A stretch of 64,000 bases of DNA from Micromonospora echinospora. GTDB taxonomy: Bacteria > Actinomycetota > Actinomycetes > Mycobacteriales > Micromonosporaceae. The number at the start of each line of letters is the position of its first letter. Position 1 is the first letter of the stretch. The notes under the pieces were generated by a model. It did no database searches. It saw only the letters and a list, made by a program, of their open reading frames with translations, and was not told the DNA's origin. Positions 23,629 to 35,357 of this stretch are shown here, piece by piece. A program made the translations under genes and the position numbers. The stretch lies in NCBI RefSeq assembly GCF_014203425.1, contig NZ_JACHJC010000001.1, forward strand, positions 3,932,001 to 3,996,000. Direction: 5' to 3'.

Positions 23629-24392
23629 CAGTTGCCCACCTCGACCGGGGCGTCCAGCTTCTTCATCGTGTCCAGCACCGTCTCGGCGGTCGGCTCGATC
23701 AGCTCCGAGACGATCTGCCCGTCGGCGAGGAAGACCACCCGGTCGGCGTACGCGGCGGCGGTCGGGTCGTGCGTGACCATGACGATGGTCTGGCCGTGCT
23801 CGCGTACCGAGTTGCGCAGGAACTTGAGCACCTCGGCGCCGGACCGGGAGTCCAGGTTGCCGGTCGGCTCGTCCGCGAAGATCACCTCGGGGCGGGCCAC
23901 GAGCGCCCGGGCGCACGCCACGCGCTGCTGCTGGCCGCCGGAGAGCTGCGCCGGGCGGTGCCCGAGCCGGTCCCGCAGACCGACGGTGTCGATCACCGTG
24001 TCGTACCAGGCCGGGTCGGGCTTGCGCCCGGCGATCGACAGGGGCAGCAGGATGTTCTCCTGCGCGGTGAGCGTGGGCAGCAGGTTGAACTGCTGGAAGA
24101 TGAAGCCCACCTTGTCGCGGCGCAGCTTCGTCAGACCCGCGTCGTTGAGACCGGTCACAGTGGTGTCGCCGATCATCACGGTGCCCTTGGTCACCGTGTC
24201 CAGACCCGCGAGGCAGTGCATCAATGTGGACTTCCCGGAGCCGGACGGTCCCATGATCGCGGTGAACCGGCCGCGTTCGAACTCGGCGCTCACCCCTCGC
24301 AGCGCGGCGACCTGCGCCTCGCCGCTGCCGTACACCTTCCACACATCGTTCGCCCGGGCCGCGGCCTGCTCTCGGCCTACCGTCGCGGTCAC
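23628..24392 (-). CDS. ABC transporter ATP-binding protein (LolD/MacB type)
   Basis: The ATPase partner of the downstream FtsX-type permease, 254 residues. It has Walker [10 protein letters not shown] (~residues 49-57), a Q-loop ([17 protein letters not shown]), the signature [15 protein letters not shown], Walker [10 protein letters not shown] and the H-loop VTHD. The C-terminus extends ~20 residues past the core ([18 protein letters not shown]). It is coupled to the permease by a one-base TGATG overlap and lies downstream of a response-regulator gene on the same strand, which may control it. Confidence 0.95.
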   Translation of the reverse strand: MTATVGREQAAARANDVWKVYGSGEAQVAALRGVSAEFERGRFTAIMGPSGSGKSTLMHCLAGLDTVTKGTVMIGDTTVTGLNDAGLTKLRRDKVGFIFQQFNLLPTLTAQENILLPLSIAGRKPDPAWYDTVIDTVGLRDRLGHRPAQLSGGQQQRVACARALVARPEVIFADEPTGNLDSRSGAEVLKFLRNSVREHGQTIVMVTHDPTAAAYADRVVFLADGQIVSELIEPTAETVLDTMKKLDAPVEVGN

Positions 24393-24652
24393 GTCATCTA
24401 CCTCTTCCGTATGTCGTTCTCATGCCGCACCGCCCCCGCTGGCCGGTGCGGCATGATCCATCCTCGGGGCCGCGAGGCCGAAAACCCTCCGACCTGGGGT
24501 GGAATCCACGCCGATCTTCTGGTGAGGGTCGCCCCCCATCCGGGCTCAGGGTGACCCCTGACCGGCCGGCGGCGCCGACGTTAGGCCCTTACCTGGCGTG
24601 ATGGTCAACACATCAGCCCCACCGCTGGTCACGGTAGGTGACACGCGCCACC

Positions 24653-25336
24653 TCACCGGCCCGGACGGACCAGACCCGTCTCGTACGCGAGCACGACCGC
24701 CTGGACCCGGTCGCGCAACCGTAGCTTCGTCAGCACATGCCCGACATGGGTTTTCACAGTGGTCTCGCTGACCGACAGCACCCGGGCGATCTCCGCGTTG
24801 GACAGACCGCGCGCCATGTGGACGAGCACCTCCCGCTCCCGGTCGGTCAGCGGGTCCAGCGTCCGCGCCGGCGCGGCTGCCGGGTCGGGCAGCAGCTCGG
24901 CGAAGCGGTCCAGCAGCCGGCGCAGGATACGCGGCGACATCACCGCGTCCCCGGCTGCGACCGTACGGATCGCGGCGACCAGGTCCTCGGCCGGCACGTC
25001 CTTGGTCAGGAAGCCGCTGGCCCCGGCCCGCAGCGATCCGACGACGTGTTCGTCCTGCTCGAAGGTGGTGAGCACGAGCACCCGCACCGGCAGCCGGGCG
25101 GACACGATCGCGCGCGTCGCGGCCACCCCGTCCATCCGCGGCATCCGGATGTCCATCAGCACCACGTCGGGCAGCAGCCGCCGGGCCAGCTCCACCGCCT
25201 CCGCGCCGTCGCCGGCCTCACCCACCACGTCCAGGTCGTCCTCCGCGCCCAGCACCATCCGGAATCCGGTACGCAGCAGCGGCTGGTCGTCGGCGAGCAG
25301 GACCCGCACCGGCTGGGACACGGCGCCGTCGGTCAT
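24653..25336 (-). CDS. LuxR/NarL family response regulator
   Basis: A two-component output protein of 227 residues. The receiver domain (residues ~10-125) has the acidic pair in LLADDQPLLRTG, the phospho-acceptor Asp in VVLMDIRMP and the conserved lysine in FLTKD. A linker rich in Pro/Ala precedes the LuxR HTH (~155-220; LTDREREVLVHMARGLSNAE; VSETTVKTHVGHVLTKL). ATG 25336 has AGGAGG upstream. A sensor kinase gene would be expected next to it, but the upstream 1.1 kb holds only repeats. Its position beside the ABC transporter suggests that transporter as a target. Confidence 0.92.
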   Translation of the reverse strand: MTDGAVSQPVRVLLADDQPLLRTGFRMVLGAEDDLDVVGEAGDGAEAVELARRLLPDVVLMDIRMPRMDGVAATRAIVSARLPVRVLVLTTFEQDEHVVGSLRAGASGFLTKDVPAEDLVAAIRTVAAGDAVMSPRILRRLLDRFAELLPDPAAAPARTLDPLTDREREVLVHMARGLSNAEIARVLSVSETTVKTHVGHVLTKLRLRDRVQAVVLAYETGLVRPGR

Positions 25337-25501
25337 GCGTCCCCCTCCTCGTCCGGGTGGCGGTCCGGCCAGGACCGGTCGGCGTCGGCACGTGCCCGCG
25401 ATCCGCCCGGCGTGCAACCGGGCCGCGTCAACCACCGTAGAGGGCGCCGGCCGCCCGGTCGCCGGTCAGGCCGCCCCGATCCCGCAGGTTGACCGGGCTC
25501 C

Positions 25502-25660
25502 GCGCGCCCGGACCGCGCGAGATCGCAGGCGCTCTGCGCGCCGGGGCCCGCGTGGGATCGCGGGCTCTGCCGGCCCGCGCGGAATCGCGGGCTCTGTGTG
25601 CCGGCCCGCGCGGAATCGCGGGCGGTCTGTGTGCCGGGCCCGCGCTGGATCGCGGGCGCC
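25502..25660. repeat. Degenerate tandem repeat, 27-35-base unit
   Basis: Five units share the core CCCGCGCGGAATCGCGGGC and variants, with ATCGC at 25522, 25557, 25584, 25614 and 25649 (spacings 35, 27, 30, 35). Each core is itself partly palindromic (CCCGCG with CGCGGG). Two further related units occur at 26385-26435, beyond the second repeat array. Confidence 0.75.
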
Positions 25661-25806
25661 TACGGTGGCCCGGCGCCGCATGCGTCCGAGGGTGACCTGG
25701 CACCCGATTTGCCGCGCGGTGACCTGGCGCCGGACTTGCCCGGCTCGGGGAGCGCCACGCGCCCGCTCGGCGAGCCCCTCCCGGCTGGTGGTGCACGCCC
25801 GCACGC

Positions 25807-26064
25807 ATGATCGACTCCACCTCGCCGAGGTGGCTGCATCCCACCCCCGTCGACCCCGCCACCTCCCCGAAGTGGCCCGCGTACCCGGTCGCCATTGACC
25901 GTGATCCACACCTGTTTGGGGAAGTTGCGGCATCCTGCACCTGTCGACCCCGTCACCTCGCCGAAGTGGCTCGCGTGCCCGGTCGTGATCCACACCTGTT
26001 CGGGGAAGTTGCGGCATCATGCACCCGTCGACCCCGCCACCTCCCCGAAGTGGCCCGCGTGCCG
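25807..26064. repeat. Tandem repeat with 84-base period, three copies
   Basis: Three copies align on GTCGACCCCG at 25849, 25943 and 26027 (spacings 94 and 84; the longer one has a 10-base insertion GCCATTGACC). Each unit holds a hairpin-like CCACCTCNCCGAAGTGG and the segment GTGATCCACACCTGTT at 25901 and 25985, then GGGGAAGTTGCGGCATC. The first hairpin CCACCTCGCCGAGGTGG is a perfect palindrome. There is no CRISPR-like alternation of repeat and unique spacer. Confidence 0.85.
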
Positions 26065-26279
26065 CCAGCGGCGGGAAGCGGGCGGTCAGGCGGGGGTGGT
26101 TAGCCAGCCGCGGGAGCCCTGCCGGTCGAACGCGGACGCGGTGGCCACCGGCTGCGGCGTGCCGGTGTGGATCAGCCGCAGGACCGTGACCGGGCCCGGC
26201 CCGTACCCCGGTAGGGCTCGCAGCGCTGCGCGAGCGCCAACGCCAGCCGGTCCCGGGGCGGACCCGGCGTGCAGAGCAC

Positions 26280-26370
26280 CGTGGGAGTGGACCGACGACA
26301 CCGAGATGGCCTGCGCCGTGGTGGCCGAGCAGGCCGCTGCCGGGCGGATCGACCGGGCCATCGGTCGCGC
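26280..26370 (+). pseudogene. Possible ADP-ribosylglycohydrolase remnant
   Basis: A short frame reads WEWTDDTEMACAVVAEQAAA then GRIDRAIG. WTDDT followed by a hydrophobic helix is the metal-binding signature near the N-terminus of ADP-ribosylglycohydrolase (DraG-type) proteins. Neither the preceding glycine-rich start (GxxxGDALG) nor the later parts can be found nearby, so this would be a small fossil of a lost gene. The match is short and could be chance. Confidence 0.35.
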
Positions 26371-26495
26371 TCCGCGCGCCGGGCCGCGTGCGGGATCGCG
26401 GGCGCTCTGCGCGCCGGCCTTGTGCGGGATCGCCCGCCGGTCCGGGGCCGTCTTGCCAGGCGTCAGCCCGGGGCACCCTCCGGCGGGAGCGGAGG

Positions 26496-27413
26496 CTACT
26501 CGTCGGCGCCGGGCGCCACCGGGCGGGAGCGGGCGTCCACCAGCGGGTCGGGCGCGGCGGCGGCCACCGGGAACGGCGGCGGCGTGCCGCCGTAGCTCGG
26601 GCACAGCGCCTGGTGGCTGCACCAGTCGCACAGGCGGCTGGGCCGGGGACGGAAGTCCTGCCGGGCGGTGGCCTGCTCGATCGCCCGCCACAGCGCCACC
26701 ACCGTGCGCTCGAAGCGCACCAGCTCGTCGGCGTCGGGCGCGTAGTCGCAGACCTCGGCGTCCTTGAGGTAGAGCAGGCGCAGCACCCGCGGCACCACGC
26801 CCCGGGTGCGCCACAGCACCAGGGCGTAGAACTTGAGCTGGAACAACGCCCGCGCCTCGAACGCCTCGCGCGGCGCGCCGCCGGTCTTGTAGTCGACCAC
26901 CCGCAGCGCGCCGTCGGGCGCGACGTCGAGCCGGTCGAGGTAGCCCCGGATGAGCAGCTCGTCGTCGACCACCGCAGAGATCAGCGCCTCGCGCTCGGCC
27001 GGCTCCAGCCGGCGCGGGTCCTCCACCGCGAAGTAGCCGTCGAGCAGCGCCGTCGCCGACCGGAGGAACTCCTGCGGACCGGCGGTGTCACCGTCGGCGA
27101 ACAGCGAAGCCAGCTCCGGCTCCTCGGTGACCAGGCGGTCCCACTGCGGCGCGACCAGATCACCCGCCGACTCCGGGGTACGCGCCGACGCCGGCAGGTC
27201 GAACAGCCGCTCCAGCACGGCGTGCACGAGCGTGCCCCGGGCCTGCTCGACAGTCGGGCGCTCGGGCAGCCGGTCGATGCTGCGGAACCGGTAGAGCAGC
27301 GGGCAGGTCTTGAAGTCGGCCGCCCGGGACGGTGACAGCGACGCCCGCACCGTGACCGGCACCGGTGCCGCCGTCTGGTCGCCGTGACTGTCGATCATCG
27401 GTTCCGCCGTCAT
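26496..27413 (-). CDS. RecB family exonuclease (PD-(D/E)XK nuclease)
   Basis: A single-domain nuclease of 305 residues related to the RecB/Cas4 C-terminal nuclease. It has SPSRAADFKTCPLLYRFRSI (~residues 27-46), RGTLVHAVLERLF (the conserved His), the catalytic segment LDRLDVAPDGALRVVDYKTG (D...DYK) and QLKFYALVLWR. C-terminal cysteines in SRLCDWCSHQALCPSYGG, with the early Cys in FKTCP, form a likely Fe-S cluster site. ATG 27413 is used. The same gene stands near trmI and the proteasome ATPase in Mycobacterium (Rv2119, Rv2118c, Rv2115c, from memory), so the neighbourhood is ancestral. It is divergent from the M50 protease gene. Confidence 0.92.
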   Translation of the reverse strand: MTAEPMIDSHGDQTAAPVPVTVRASLSPSRAADFKTCPLLYRFRSIDRLPERPTVEQARGTLVHAVLERLFDLPASARTPESAGDLVAPQWDRLVTEEPELASLFADGDTAGPQEFLRSATALLDGYFAVEDPRRLEPAEREALISAVVDDELLIRGYLDRLDVAPDGALRVVDYKTGGAPREAFEARALFQLKFYALVLWRTRGVVPRVLRLLYLKDAEVCDYAPDADELVRFERTVVALWRAIEQATARQDFRPRPSRLCDWCSHQALCPSYGGTPPPFPVAAAAPDPLVDARSRPVAPGADE

Positions 27414-27541
27414 GCCCGGAAGGTTAGGCCACGCCTGTGACACCGCCGCCGTCGCCGCACCGGAGCATGATCGGATCCCTTGTCAGCGACCGCAGGGCTC
27501 GCCGAGGCGGCCGCTGCGCGCGCTCACGTAGCATCGGGCCG

Positions 27542-29625
<2,084 letters not shown>

Positions 29626-29800
29626 CCCCCGACGCGCGGGCGCGCGCGTACGGGCGGATCATGTGTGCCGGTGGGGACGACACCTGAGCGGGTGGAGACG
29701 GTGGCATGAGCGAGCGGATCGGGGCGCGCGTCGGGCGGCGCGCCCGTGCCGGTGACCTGGACCGGTGGCAGCACGGCGGCGCGGCCCGGTGGGAGGCGGC

Positions 29801-30373
29801 GTGAGCAACCCCGGCTACGGCAACGGTGACCTGCCCGCGGTCTTCCCGGACTGGTCGCCCTACACCGACCTGGAGTCGGCCGCCCGCGCGTACCTGCGCG
29901 ACCCGGACATCGCGCTGGAGGCGCTCGACGGCGTGCTGCGCGGCGCGTCCGTGCTCGGCTTCACGCTGGAACGGTTCGTCAACGAGGTGAACGGCGTGTG
30001 GCAGGAGGTCGTCGTCTGCGACGGCAGCCGGCTGGTGCTCTGGCACGGTGAGGACGTGCCGCCGGGGGAGGGGCCGCCCGGCGCGATGACCTCGTCGCTG
30101 CGGGTGGTGCCGCTGTCCACCGTCACCGAGGTCGGCTGCCGACGGCGGCTCATGCGGGCCGACAACGGCACCGTACGGGTCGACAGCATCGACGTGTACC
30201 TGCTGCTCAGCTCGCTGGACGAGGCGCCGCCCAGCGACGAGGTGGCGGGCGCTCCCCGGCACGACGCGTTGCGCTTCGGCAAGACCCTCGACGACGGCGG
30301 GGCGGGGCAGATCGCCCGGCTGGAGGAGTTCGCCCGGCTGGTCGCCTCGGTGGTCGGCCGGCCCCTGCTCTGA
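29801..30373 (+). CDS. Conserved hypothetical protein downstream of trmI
   Basis: A soluble protein of 190 residues that I cannot name with certainty; homologues sit between trmI and the proteasome ATPase gene in related actinomycetes. Features: a helical start (YTDLESAARAYLRDPDIALE), then beta-rich segments VNGVWQEVVVCDGSRLVLWH and SLRVVPLSTVTEVGCRRRL, and a C-terminal helix ARLEEFARLVASVVGRPL. The middle part resembles a PH-like barrel. GTG 29801 has a GGGAGG ribosome site. A 16-bp perfect hairpin follows the stop. Confidence 0.75.
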   Translation: MSNPGYGNGDLPAVFPDWSPYTDLESAARAYLRDPDIALEALDGVLRGASVLGFTLERFVNEVNGVWQEVVVCDGSRLVLWHGEDVPPGEGPPGAMTSSLRVVPLSTVTEVGCRRRLMRADNGTVRVDSIDVYLLLSSLDEAPPSDEVAGAPRHDALRFGKTLDDGGAGQIARLEEFARLVASVVGRPLL

Positions 30374-30382
30374 GGCGGACGA

Positions 30383-30419
30383 ACGACGGGCCGGGGACGT
30401 GTGGTCCCCGGCCCGTCGT
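30383..30419. terminator. Bidirectional hairpin terminator
   Basis: ACGACGGGCCGGGGAC (30383-30398) pairs perfectly with GTCCCCGGCCCGTCGT (30404-30419) around a 5-base loop. It lies between the convergent hypothetical gene and ferredoxin gene. No long T-run follows, as is common for actinobacterial terminators. Confidence 0.8.
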
Positions 30420-30433
30420 GCATCTGTCTCTGC

Positions 30434-30727
30434 TCAGTCCTCGGCCTCCGGGCCGGCCACCTCGACGCCGTCGCTGCCGCGCACGACGTGGATGCATTCG
30501 CCCGGGCACTCCTTCGCCGAGTCGATCACCTCGAGGCGCAGGTGCTCCGGCACGTCCACCCGGGCGCCCGGGGCCTGCCGCAGCTCGCCGTCGGGGCCCT
30601 TGACGTACGCCAGGCCGTCGACGTCGAATTCGAAGACCTCCGGCGCGTACTGCACGCAGAGCCCGTCACCGGTGCAGAGGTCCTGGTCGACCCAGACCTG
30701 CAACTGGTCGGTCGCGACGTCGGTCAC
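30434..30727 (-). CDS. Ferredoxin
   Basis: A small electron carrier of 97 residues. Cluster cysteines are in [14 protein letters not shown] (C-x5-C) and [10 protein letters not shown]. This arrangement is that of short actinobacterial ferredoxins with one 3Fe-4S or 4Fe-4S cluster, such as those paired with cytochromes P450. The protein is strongly acidic, as usual. GTG 30727 was chosen; an upstream extension would reach into the promoter region. It lies divergently next to the proteasome ATPase gene, with no redox partner gene adjacent. Confidence 0.9.
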   Translation of the reverse strand: MTDVATDQLQVWVDQDLCTGDGLCVQYAPEVFEFDVDGLAYVKGPDGELRQAPGARVDVPEHLRLEVIDSAKECPGECIHVVRGSDGVEVAGPEAED

Positions 30728-30904
30728 GAAGCACCCCCCATGTTCTCCCGTCCCACGCTCCGACGGTACCCGAACGCCCGTACCCACTCCGCGACCAGCC
30801 CTTCGCGATCAAGCTTCGGTGACGAGCGCGTTGCTGTGGACCGAATCGGGCTCATAGCGGCTAGTGTTAGGTCAGAACGTTCAAGCCCCCCGGGGAGGTG
30901 GGAC

Positions 30905-32686
30905 GTGGCACGCAGCGACGACGCGGACTCGCGCGCCGCACGGTGGGAAAAGGAAGCCCACGATCTCTCCACGCAGGTCGCGTTCCTGCAAGAGGAACTC
31001 GCTCTGGTGCGGCGCAAGTTGACCGAAAGCCCCCGACACGTCAGGCAGCTCGAAGAGCGGCTGGCGGCCACCCAGGCCCAGTTGGCGCGGCTGACCGAGA
31101 ACAACGAACGGCTCGTGAGCACCCTCAAGGAGGCTCGCGCGCAGATCGTGACGCTCAAGGAGGAGATCGACCGGCTCGCCCAGCCACCGAGTGGCTACGG
31201 CGTCTTCCTGGCCAAGCACGACGACGGCACGGTGGACGTGTTCACCGGCGGGCGCAAGCTCCGGGTGGCCGTCTCGCCCTCGCTGGAGGTCGACGAGCTG
31301 CGCCGTGGCCAGGAGGTTCTGCTCAACGACGCGCTCAACATCGTCGACGCGTTCGGCTACGAGCGGGTCGGCGAGGTCGTGATGCTCAAGGAGATCCTGG
31401 CGGGCCCGGACGGCGCGCCGGGTGACCGGGCGCTCGTGGTCTCGCACTCCGACGAGGAGCGGATCGTGCACCTCGCCGAGACCCTGATCGGCAGCGCGAT
31501 CCGGGCCGGCGACTCGCTCATGATCGAGCCCCGCTCGGCGTACGCCTACGAGCGGATCCCGAAGAGCGAGGTCGAGGAACTGGTCCTGGAGGAGGTGCCC
31601 GACGTCAACTACGAGGACATCGGCGGCCTCCAGGCGCAGATCGAGCAGATCCGCGACGCGGTGGAGCTGCCCTTCCTGCACTCCGACCTGTTCCGCGAGC
31701 ACCAGCTCCGGCCGCCGAAGGGCATCCTGCTCTACGGCCCGCCCGGCTGCGGCAAGACGCTGATCGCCAAGGCGGTGGCCAACTCGCTGGCCAAGAAGAT
31801 CGCCGAGCGCGAGGGCAAGGACCGGCACACCAGCTTCTTCCTGAACATCAAGGGCCCCGAGCTGCTCAACAAGTACGTCGGCGAGACCGAGCGGCACATC
31901 CGGCTGATCTTCCAGCGGGCACGGGAGAAGGCCGGCGAGGGCACTCCGGTGATCGTGTTCTTCGACGAGATGGACTCCGTGTTCCGCACCCGCGGCTCCG
32001 GCGTCTCCTCGGACGTGGAGAACACCATCGTCCCGCAGCTGCTCAGCGAGATCGACGGCGTGGAGGGCCTGGAGAACGTCATCGTCATCGGCGCCTCCAA
32101 CCGGGAAGACATGATCGACCCGGCGATCCTGCGCCCGGGCCGGCTCGACGTGAAGATCAAGATCGAGCGTCCGGACGCCGAGGCGGCCAAGGACATCTTC
32201 TCCAAGTACATCCTCGCCGGCCTGCCGCTGCACGCCGACGACCTGGCCGAACACGGCAGCGACGCCCAGGCCACAGTCGCGGCGATGATCGACGCGGTGG
32301 TCCTGCGGATGTACTCCGAGACCGAGGAGAACCGCTTCCTCGAGGTCACCTACGCCAACGGCGACAAGGAAGTCCTCTACTTCAAGGACTTCAACTCCGG
32401 CGCGATGATCCAGAACATCGTCGACCGGGGCAAGAAGATGGCCATCAAGGAGTTCCTCACCTCCGGCCGCAAGGGGCTGCGCCTGCAGCACCTGCTCGAC
32501 GCCTGCGTCGACGAGTTCCGGGAGAACGAGGACCTGCCCAACACCACCAACCCCGACGACTGGGCCCGCATCTCCGGCAAGAAGGGCGAGCGGATCGTCT
32601 ACATCCGCACGCTCGTCTCCGGCGGCAAGGGCGCCGAGGCCGGACGGTCCATCGAGACCGCCAGCAACACCGGCCAGTACCTGTAG
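30905..32686 (+). CDS. arc: Proteasome-associated AAA ATPase (ARC/Mpa)
   Basis: A ring ATPase of 593 residues that recognises pupylated proteins, unfolds them and feeds them to the 20S core. It has an N-terminal coiled coil (~15-85; [20 protein letters not shown]) that binds Pup, two OB-type domains (~90-235), and the AAA module with Walker A GPPGCGKT (~278), Walker [11 protein letters not shown], and the arginine fingers in [10 protein letters not shown]. The C-terminus ends QYL, the docking motif with a penultimate tyrosine. GTG 30905 has a GGGAGGTGGG ribosome site. A hairpin terminator follows. Called mpa in mycobacteria. Confidence 0.97.
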   Translation: MARSDDADSRAARWEKEAHDLSTQVAFLQEELALVRRKLTESPRHVRQLEERLAATQAQLARLTENNERLVSTLKEARAQIVTLKEEIDRLAQPPSGYGVFLAKHDDGTVDVFTGGRKLRVAVSPSLEVDELRRGQEVLLNDALNIVDAFGYERVGEVVMLKEILAGPDGAPGDRALVVSHSDEERIVHLAETLIGSAIRAGDSLMIEPRSAYAYERIPKSEVEELVLEEVPDVNYEDIGGLQAQIEQIRDAVELPFLHSDLFREHQLRPPKGILLYGPPGCGKTLIAKAVANSLAKKIAEREGKDRHTSFFLNIKGPELLNKYVGETERHIRLIFQRAREKAGEGTPVIVFFDEMDSVFRTRGSGVSSDVENTIVPQLLSEIDGVEGLENVIVIGASNREDMIDPAILRPGRLDVKIKIERPDAEAAKDIFSKYILAGLPLHADDLAEHGSDAQATVAAMIDAVVLRMYSETEENRFLEVTYANGDKEVLYFKDFNSGAMIQNIVDRGKKMAIKEFLTSGRKGLRLQHLLDACVDEFRENEDLPNTTNPDDWARISGKKGERIVYIRTLVSGGKGAEAGRSIETASNTGQYL

Positions 32687-32700
32687 TCCGAACCTCCGAC

Positions 32701-32732
32701 GAAGGCCCGTGGCGTACGCGCCACGGGCCTTC
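32701..32732 (+). terminator. Terminator after the proteasome ATPase gene
   Basis: GAAGGCCCGTGGCG (32701-32714) pairs perfectly with CGCCACGGGCCTTC (32719-32732) around a four-base TACG loop, 14 bases after the stop codon. Confidence 0.85.
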
Positions 32733-32851
32733 GCGCGTACCCGGGTGGGCCGCCACACCGGACCGGCACGTCCGCCGCGCCCCCTCGGCGCGTCACGCCG
32801 ACTACGCTCGACTTGACGGGGACCGGGACGGCGAGCGGAGCGGGCAGGTCG

Positions 32852-34369
32852 ATGAGCGTCAGAAGGATCATGGGCACCGAAGTCGAATACGGCATCTCCG
32901 TGCCCGGCCAGGCCGGAGCCAACCCGATGGTCACCTCCTCCCAGGTGGTGAACGCCTACGGGGCGCGGCCGGAACTCAACCGGGGCGGCCGGGCCCGCTG
33001 GGACTACGAGGAGGAGTCGCCGCTGCGTGACGCCCGCGGGTTCACCTACTCCGGCGCGGCGTACGACCCGGCCGAGGCGCTCGCCGACGAGGACCTCGGC
33101 CTCGCCAACGTCATACTCACCAACGGCGCGCGGCTCTACGTCGACCACGCTCACCCCGAGTACTCCACGCCCGAGGTGACCAACCCGCTTGACGTGGTCC
33201 GGTGGGACAAGGCGGGGGAGCGGGTCATGGCCGAGGCAGCCCGGCGGGCCGCGACCATCCCGGGCACCCAGCCGATCCACCTGTACAAGAACAACACCGA
33301 CAACAAGGGCGCGAGCTACGGCGCACACGAGAACTACCTGATGCGCCGGCAGACGCCGTTCGCCGACATCGTGGCGTACCTGACGCCGTTCTTCGTCACC
33401 CGGCAGATCGTCTGCGGCGCCGGGCGGGTCGGCATCGGCCAGGACGGCGGCCAGAGCGGCTTCCAGATCTCCCAGCGGGCCGACTTCTTCGAGGTCGAGG
33501 TGGGGCTGGAGACGACGCTCAAGCGGCCCATCATCAACACCCGCGACGAGCCGCATGCCGACGCCGACAAGTACCGGCGGCTGCACGTCATCATCGGCGA
33601 CGCCAACCTCTCCGAGATCTCCACGTTCCTCAAGGTCGGCACGACCGCGCTGATCCTCACCATGATCGAGGAGAAGGCGCTCGGCGCGGACCTGGGCATC
33701 GCCGACCCGGTGGGAGAGCTGCGCGCGGTCAGCCACGACCCGTCGCTGAAGCACCTGATGCGGATGCGCGACGGCCGCAAGCTCACCGCCCTGGACGTGC
33801 AGTGGGCGTACCTGGAGCGGGTCAGCTCCTTCGTGGACGACCGCTACGGCCAGGACGTGGACGCGCAGACCGCCGACGTGCTGCGCCGCTGGGAGAGCGT
33901 GCTGGACCGGCTCGGCCGGGACGCGTTCGAGTGCGCCGACGAGCTGGACTGGGTGGCGAAGCTGCGGGTGCTGGAGGGCTACCGGGAGCGGGAGAAGCTC
34001 GGCTGGGGCTCGCACAAGCTGCAACTGGTCGACCTGCAGTACTCCGACGTGCGGCCGGAGAAGGGCCTGTACCACCGCCTGGTGCAGCGTGGCTCGATGA
34101 AGACGCTGCTCAGCGACGAGCAGACCCGCACCGCGATGACCGAGCCGCCGGAGGACACCCGGGCCTACTTCCGGGGCCGCTGCCTGGCGCAGTACGCCTC
34201 CGAGGTGGTCGCCGCGAGCTGGGACTCGGTCATCTTCGACGTGGGCCGGGAGTCGCTGGTCCGGGTGCCGATGATGGAGCCCGAGCGGGGCACCCGGGCG
34301 CACGTCGGTGAGCTGTTCGACCGCTGCGCGAGCGCCAAGGACCTGCTGGAGACGCTCACCGGCGGCTGA
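32852..34369 (+). CDS. dop: Depupylase / deamidase of Pup
   Basis: Converts the C-terminal Gln of Pup to Glu and removes Pup from substrates. It is a carboxylate-amine-ligase-like protein of 505 residues, paralogous to PafA (37162-38520). It shows the N-terminal [16 protein letters not shown], the long Dop-specific insert around residues ~40-80 absent from PafA, then the shared [32 protein letters not shown] and [18 protein letters not shown] motifs. ATG 32852 starts [14 protein letters not shown]. This order upstream of pup is conserved in actinobacteria. Pup here ends in GGQ, so Dop activity is needed. Confidence 0.96.
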   Translation: MSVRRIMGTEVEYGISVPGQAGANPMVTSSQVVNAYGARPELNRGGRARWDYEEESPLRDARGFTYSGAAYDPAEALADEDLGLANVILTNGARLYVDHAHPEYSTPEVTNPLDVVRWDKAGERVMAEAARRAATIPGTQPIHLYKNNTDNKGASYGAHENYLMRRQTPFADIVAYLTPFFVTRQIVCGAGRVGIGQDGGQSGFQISQRADFFEVEVGLETTLKRPIINTRDEPHADADKYRRLHVIIGDANLSEISTFLKVGTTALILTMIEEKALGADLGIADPVGELRAVSHDPSLKHLMRMRDGRKLTALDVQWAYLERVSSFVDDRYGQDVDAQTADVLRRWESVLDRLGRDAFECADELDWVAKLRVLEGYREREKLGWGSHKLQLVDLQYSDVRPEKGLYHRLVQRGSMKTLLSDEQTRTAMTEPPEDTRAYFRGRCLAQYASEVVAASWDSVIFDVGRESLVRVPMMEPERGTRAHVGELFDRCASAKDLLETLTGG

Positions 34370-34476
34370 CCCGGATGCCGGAAGGCCCGCCGGGCGTCGG
34401 AACCGGGTGCGCGACGGGCTTTTCGTCGCTCCCGCGAGGTAAGTTGATCGCAGGCGATCGTGGAGGAGGCACCACC

Positions 34477-34683
34477 ATGGCGACCCAAGAGGGTGGGCAG
34501 ACCCAGTCCGGCAAGTCCCGCGAGGAGGTCGACGAGGTCACCGCGGAGGCGAACCCCGAGGTGGCCGAGCGGCACGCCGAGATCACCGAGGACGTGGACG
34601 ACCTGCTCGACGAGATCGACTCCGTCCTGGAGGAGAACGCAGAGGAATTCGTGAGGGGATATGTGCAGAAGGGGGGTCAATGA
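34477..34683 (+). CDS. pup: Prokaryotic ubiquitin-like protein Pup
   Basis: The 68-residue protein tag of the actinobacterial proteasome. It is acidic and mostly disordered, with the helical segment that pairs with the ATPase coiled coil (EITEDVDDLLDEIDSVLEEN, ~residues 36-55) and the C-terminus GYVQKGGQ. The terminal Gln must be deamidated by Dop before PafA forms the isopeptide bond. A strong ribosome site (GGAGGAGG) precedes ATG 34477. The stop codon overlaps the start of the endonuclease VII-type gene (ATGA). Confidence 0.97.
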   Translation: MATQEGGQTQSGKSREEVDEVTAEANPEVAERHAEITEDVDDLLDEIDSVLEENAEEFVRGYVQKGGQ

Positions 34684-35357
34684 GGCTTATGTCCGATTTG
34701 CCGGAGGCGTCGGACAAGCTTTGCCCCCAGTGCCGCCAATCGCTGCCGGCGTCGGCGTTCCACCGTAATCGCCGTCGTCCGGATGGGCTGGCGTTCTACT
34801 GCAAGACATGTGCCGCTGCCCGCTCGGAGGCGAGCCGCCGCAAGCGCGGGATAGCCCCGCAGCGAAGGGCAGCGGTGCCGGTCGCGGACGGCCTCAAGTG
34901 GTGCCCCGACTGCGAGCAGATCAAGCCCGTCGACGACTTCCCGCGAACGACCAACGCCAGCGGCCGGCACAGCTACTGCAAACCGTGCCATGTGGCCCGC
35001 GGCAACGAGTCCAAGCAGCGGCTCTACGGCGGCAATCGCGAGTACCACCTGCGTCGCCGCTACGGGGTCGGGGAGAAGGAGTTCCAGGAGCTCCTGGCCG
35101 AGCAGGGCGGCGTGTGCGCGATCTGCCGGCGCCCCGATCCGGAACATCTGGACCACGATCATCGCACCGGATGGGTGCGCGGGATACTCTGCTTCAACTG
35201 CAACGGTGGTCTTGGCCAGTTCAAGGACAACGCCGACGTCCTGGCCAGGGCGATCACGTACCTGAGAGGAACCACGTGGCAGCGGGTTTTGATCCATCCG
35301 GGCGTCTTCCAGATGTGTTCACCAACGCGGGGACGTCCTCCTTCACAGCGTTCCTGA
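34680..35357 (+). CDS. HNH endonuclease of the endonuclease VII type within the proteasome operon
   Basis: A zinc-rich protein of 225 residues. Two N-terminal treble-clef-like units (CPQC...YCKTC at ~15-40; CPDC...YCKPC at ~75-105) precede a recombination endonuclease VII domain (~120-185) with CAIC, the catalytic [15 protein letters not shown] and CNGGLG. All active-site and metal residues look intact. The start overlaps the pup stop; ATG 34689 is an alternative. The 3' end runs 82 bases into prcB in another frame, so its last ~27 residues share DNA with the PrcB propeptide. Such genes occur in this place in other actinomycetes from memory, but a link to proteasome work is unproven. Confidence 0.88.
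   Translation: MRLMSDLPEASDKLCPQCRQSLPASAFHRNRRRPDGLAFYCKTCAAARSEASRRKRGIAPQRRAAVPVADGLKWCPDCEQIKPVDDFPRTTNASGRHSYCKPCHVARGNESKQRLYGGNREYHLRRRYGVGEKEFQELLAEQGGVCAICRRPDPEHLDHDHRTGWVRGILCFNCNGGLGQFKDNADVLARAITYLRGTTWQRVLIHPGVFQMCSPTRGRPPSQRS

Larger units (their letters stand above)
25337..26495. other. Repeat-rich non-coding interval with a gene remnant
   Basis: About 1.16 kb without an intact gene, between the response regulator and the RecB-like gene. It holds a degenerate short tandem repeat (25502-25660), a longer 84/94-base tandem repeat (25807-26064), a short stretch resembling an ADP-ribosylglycohydrolase (26280-26370), and two more short-repeat units at 26385-26435. Long open frames cross it on both strands, but they only translate the repeats. 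Confidence 0.7.

Noticed and set aside
21085..24456. Plus-strand open frame of over 1,100 codons opposite the ABC transporter genes
   Set aside because: The translation is low complexity (His, Arg, Asp, Gln) and antisense to two well-supported genes.
25502..26064. CRISPR array
   Set aside because: Repeats are directly tandem or vary in spacing (27-35 and 84-94 bases), with no unique spacers of constant length and no cas genes nearby.
26496..27413. Cas4 nuclease
   Set aside because: The nuclease fold and cysteines are Cas4-like, but the 305-residue length and conserved position beside trmI and the M50 protease fit the RecB-like actinobacterial housekeeping gene.
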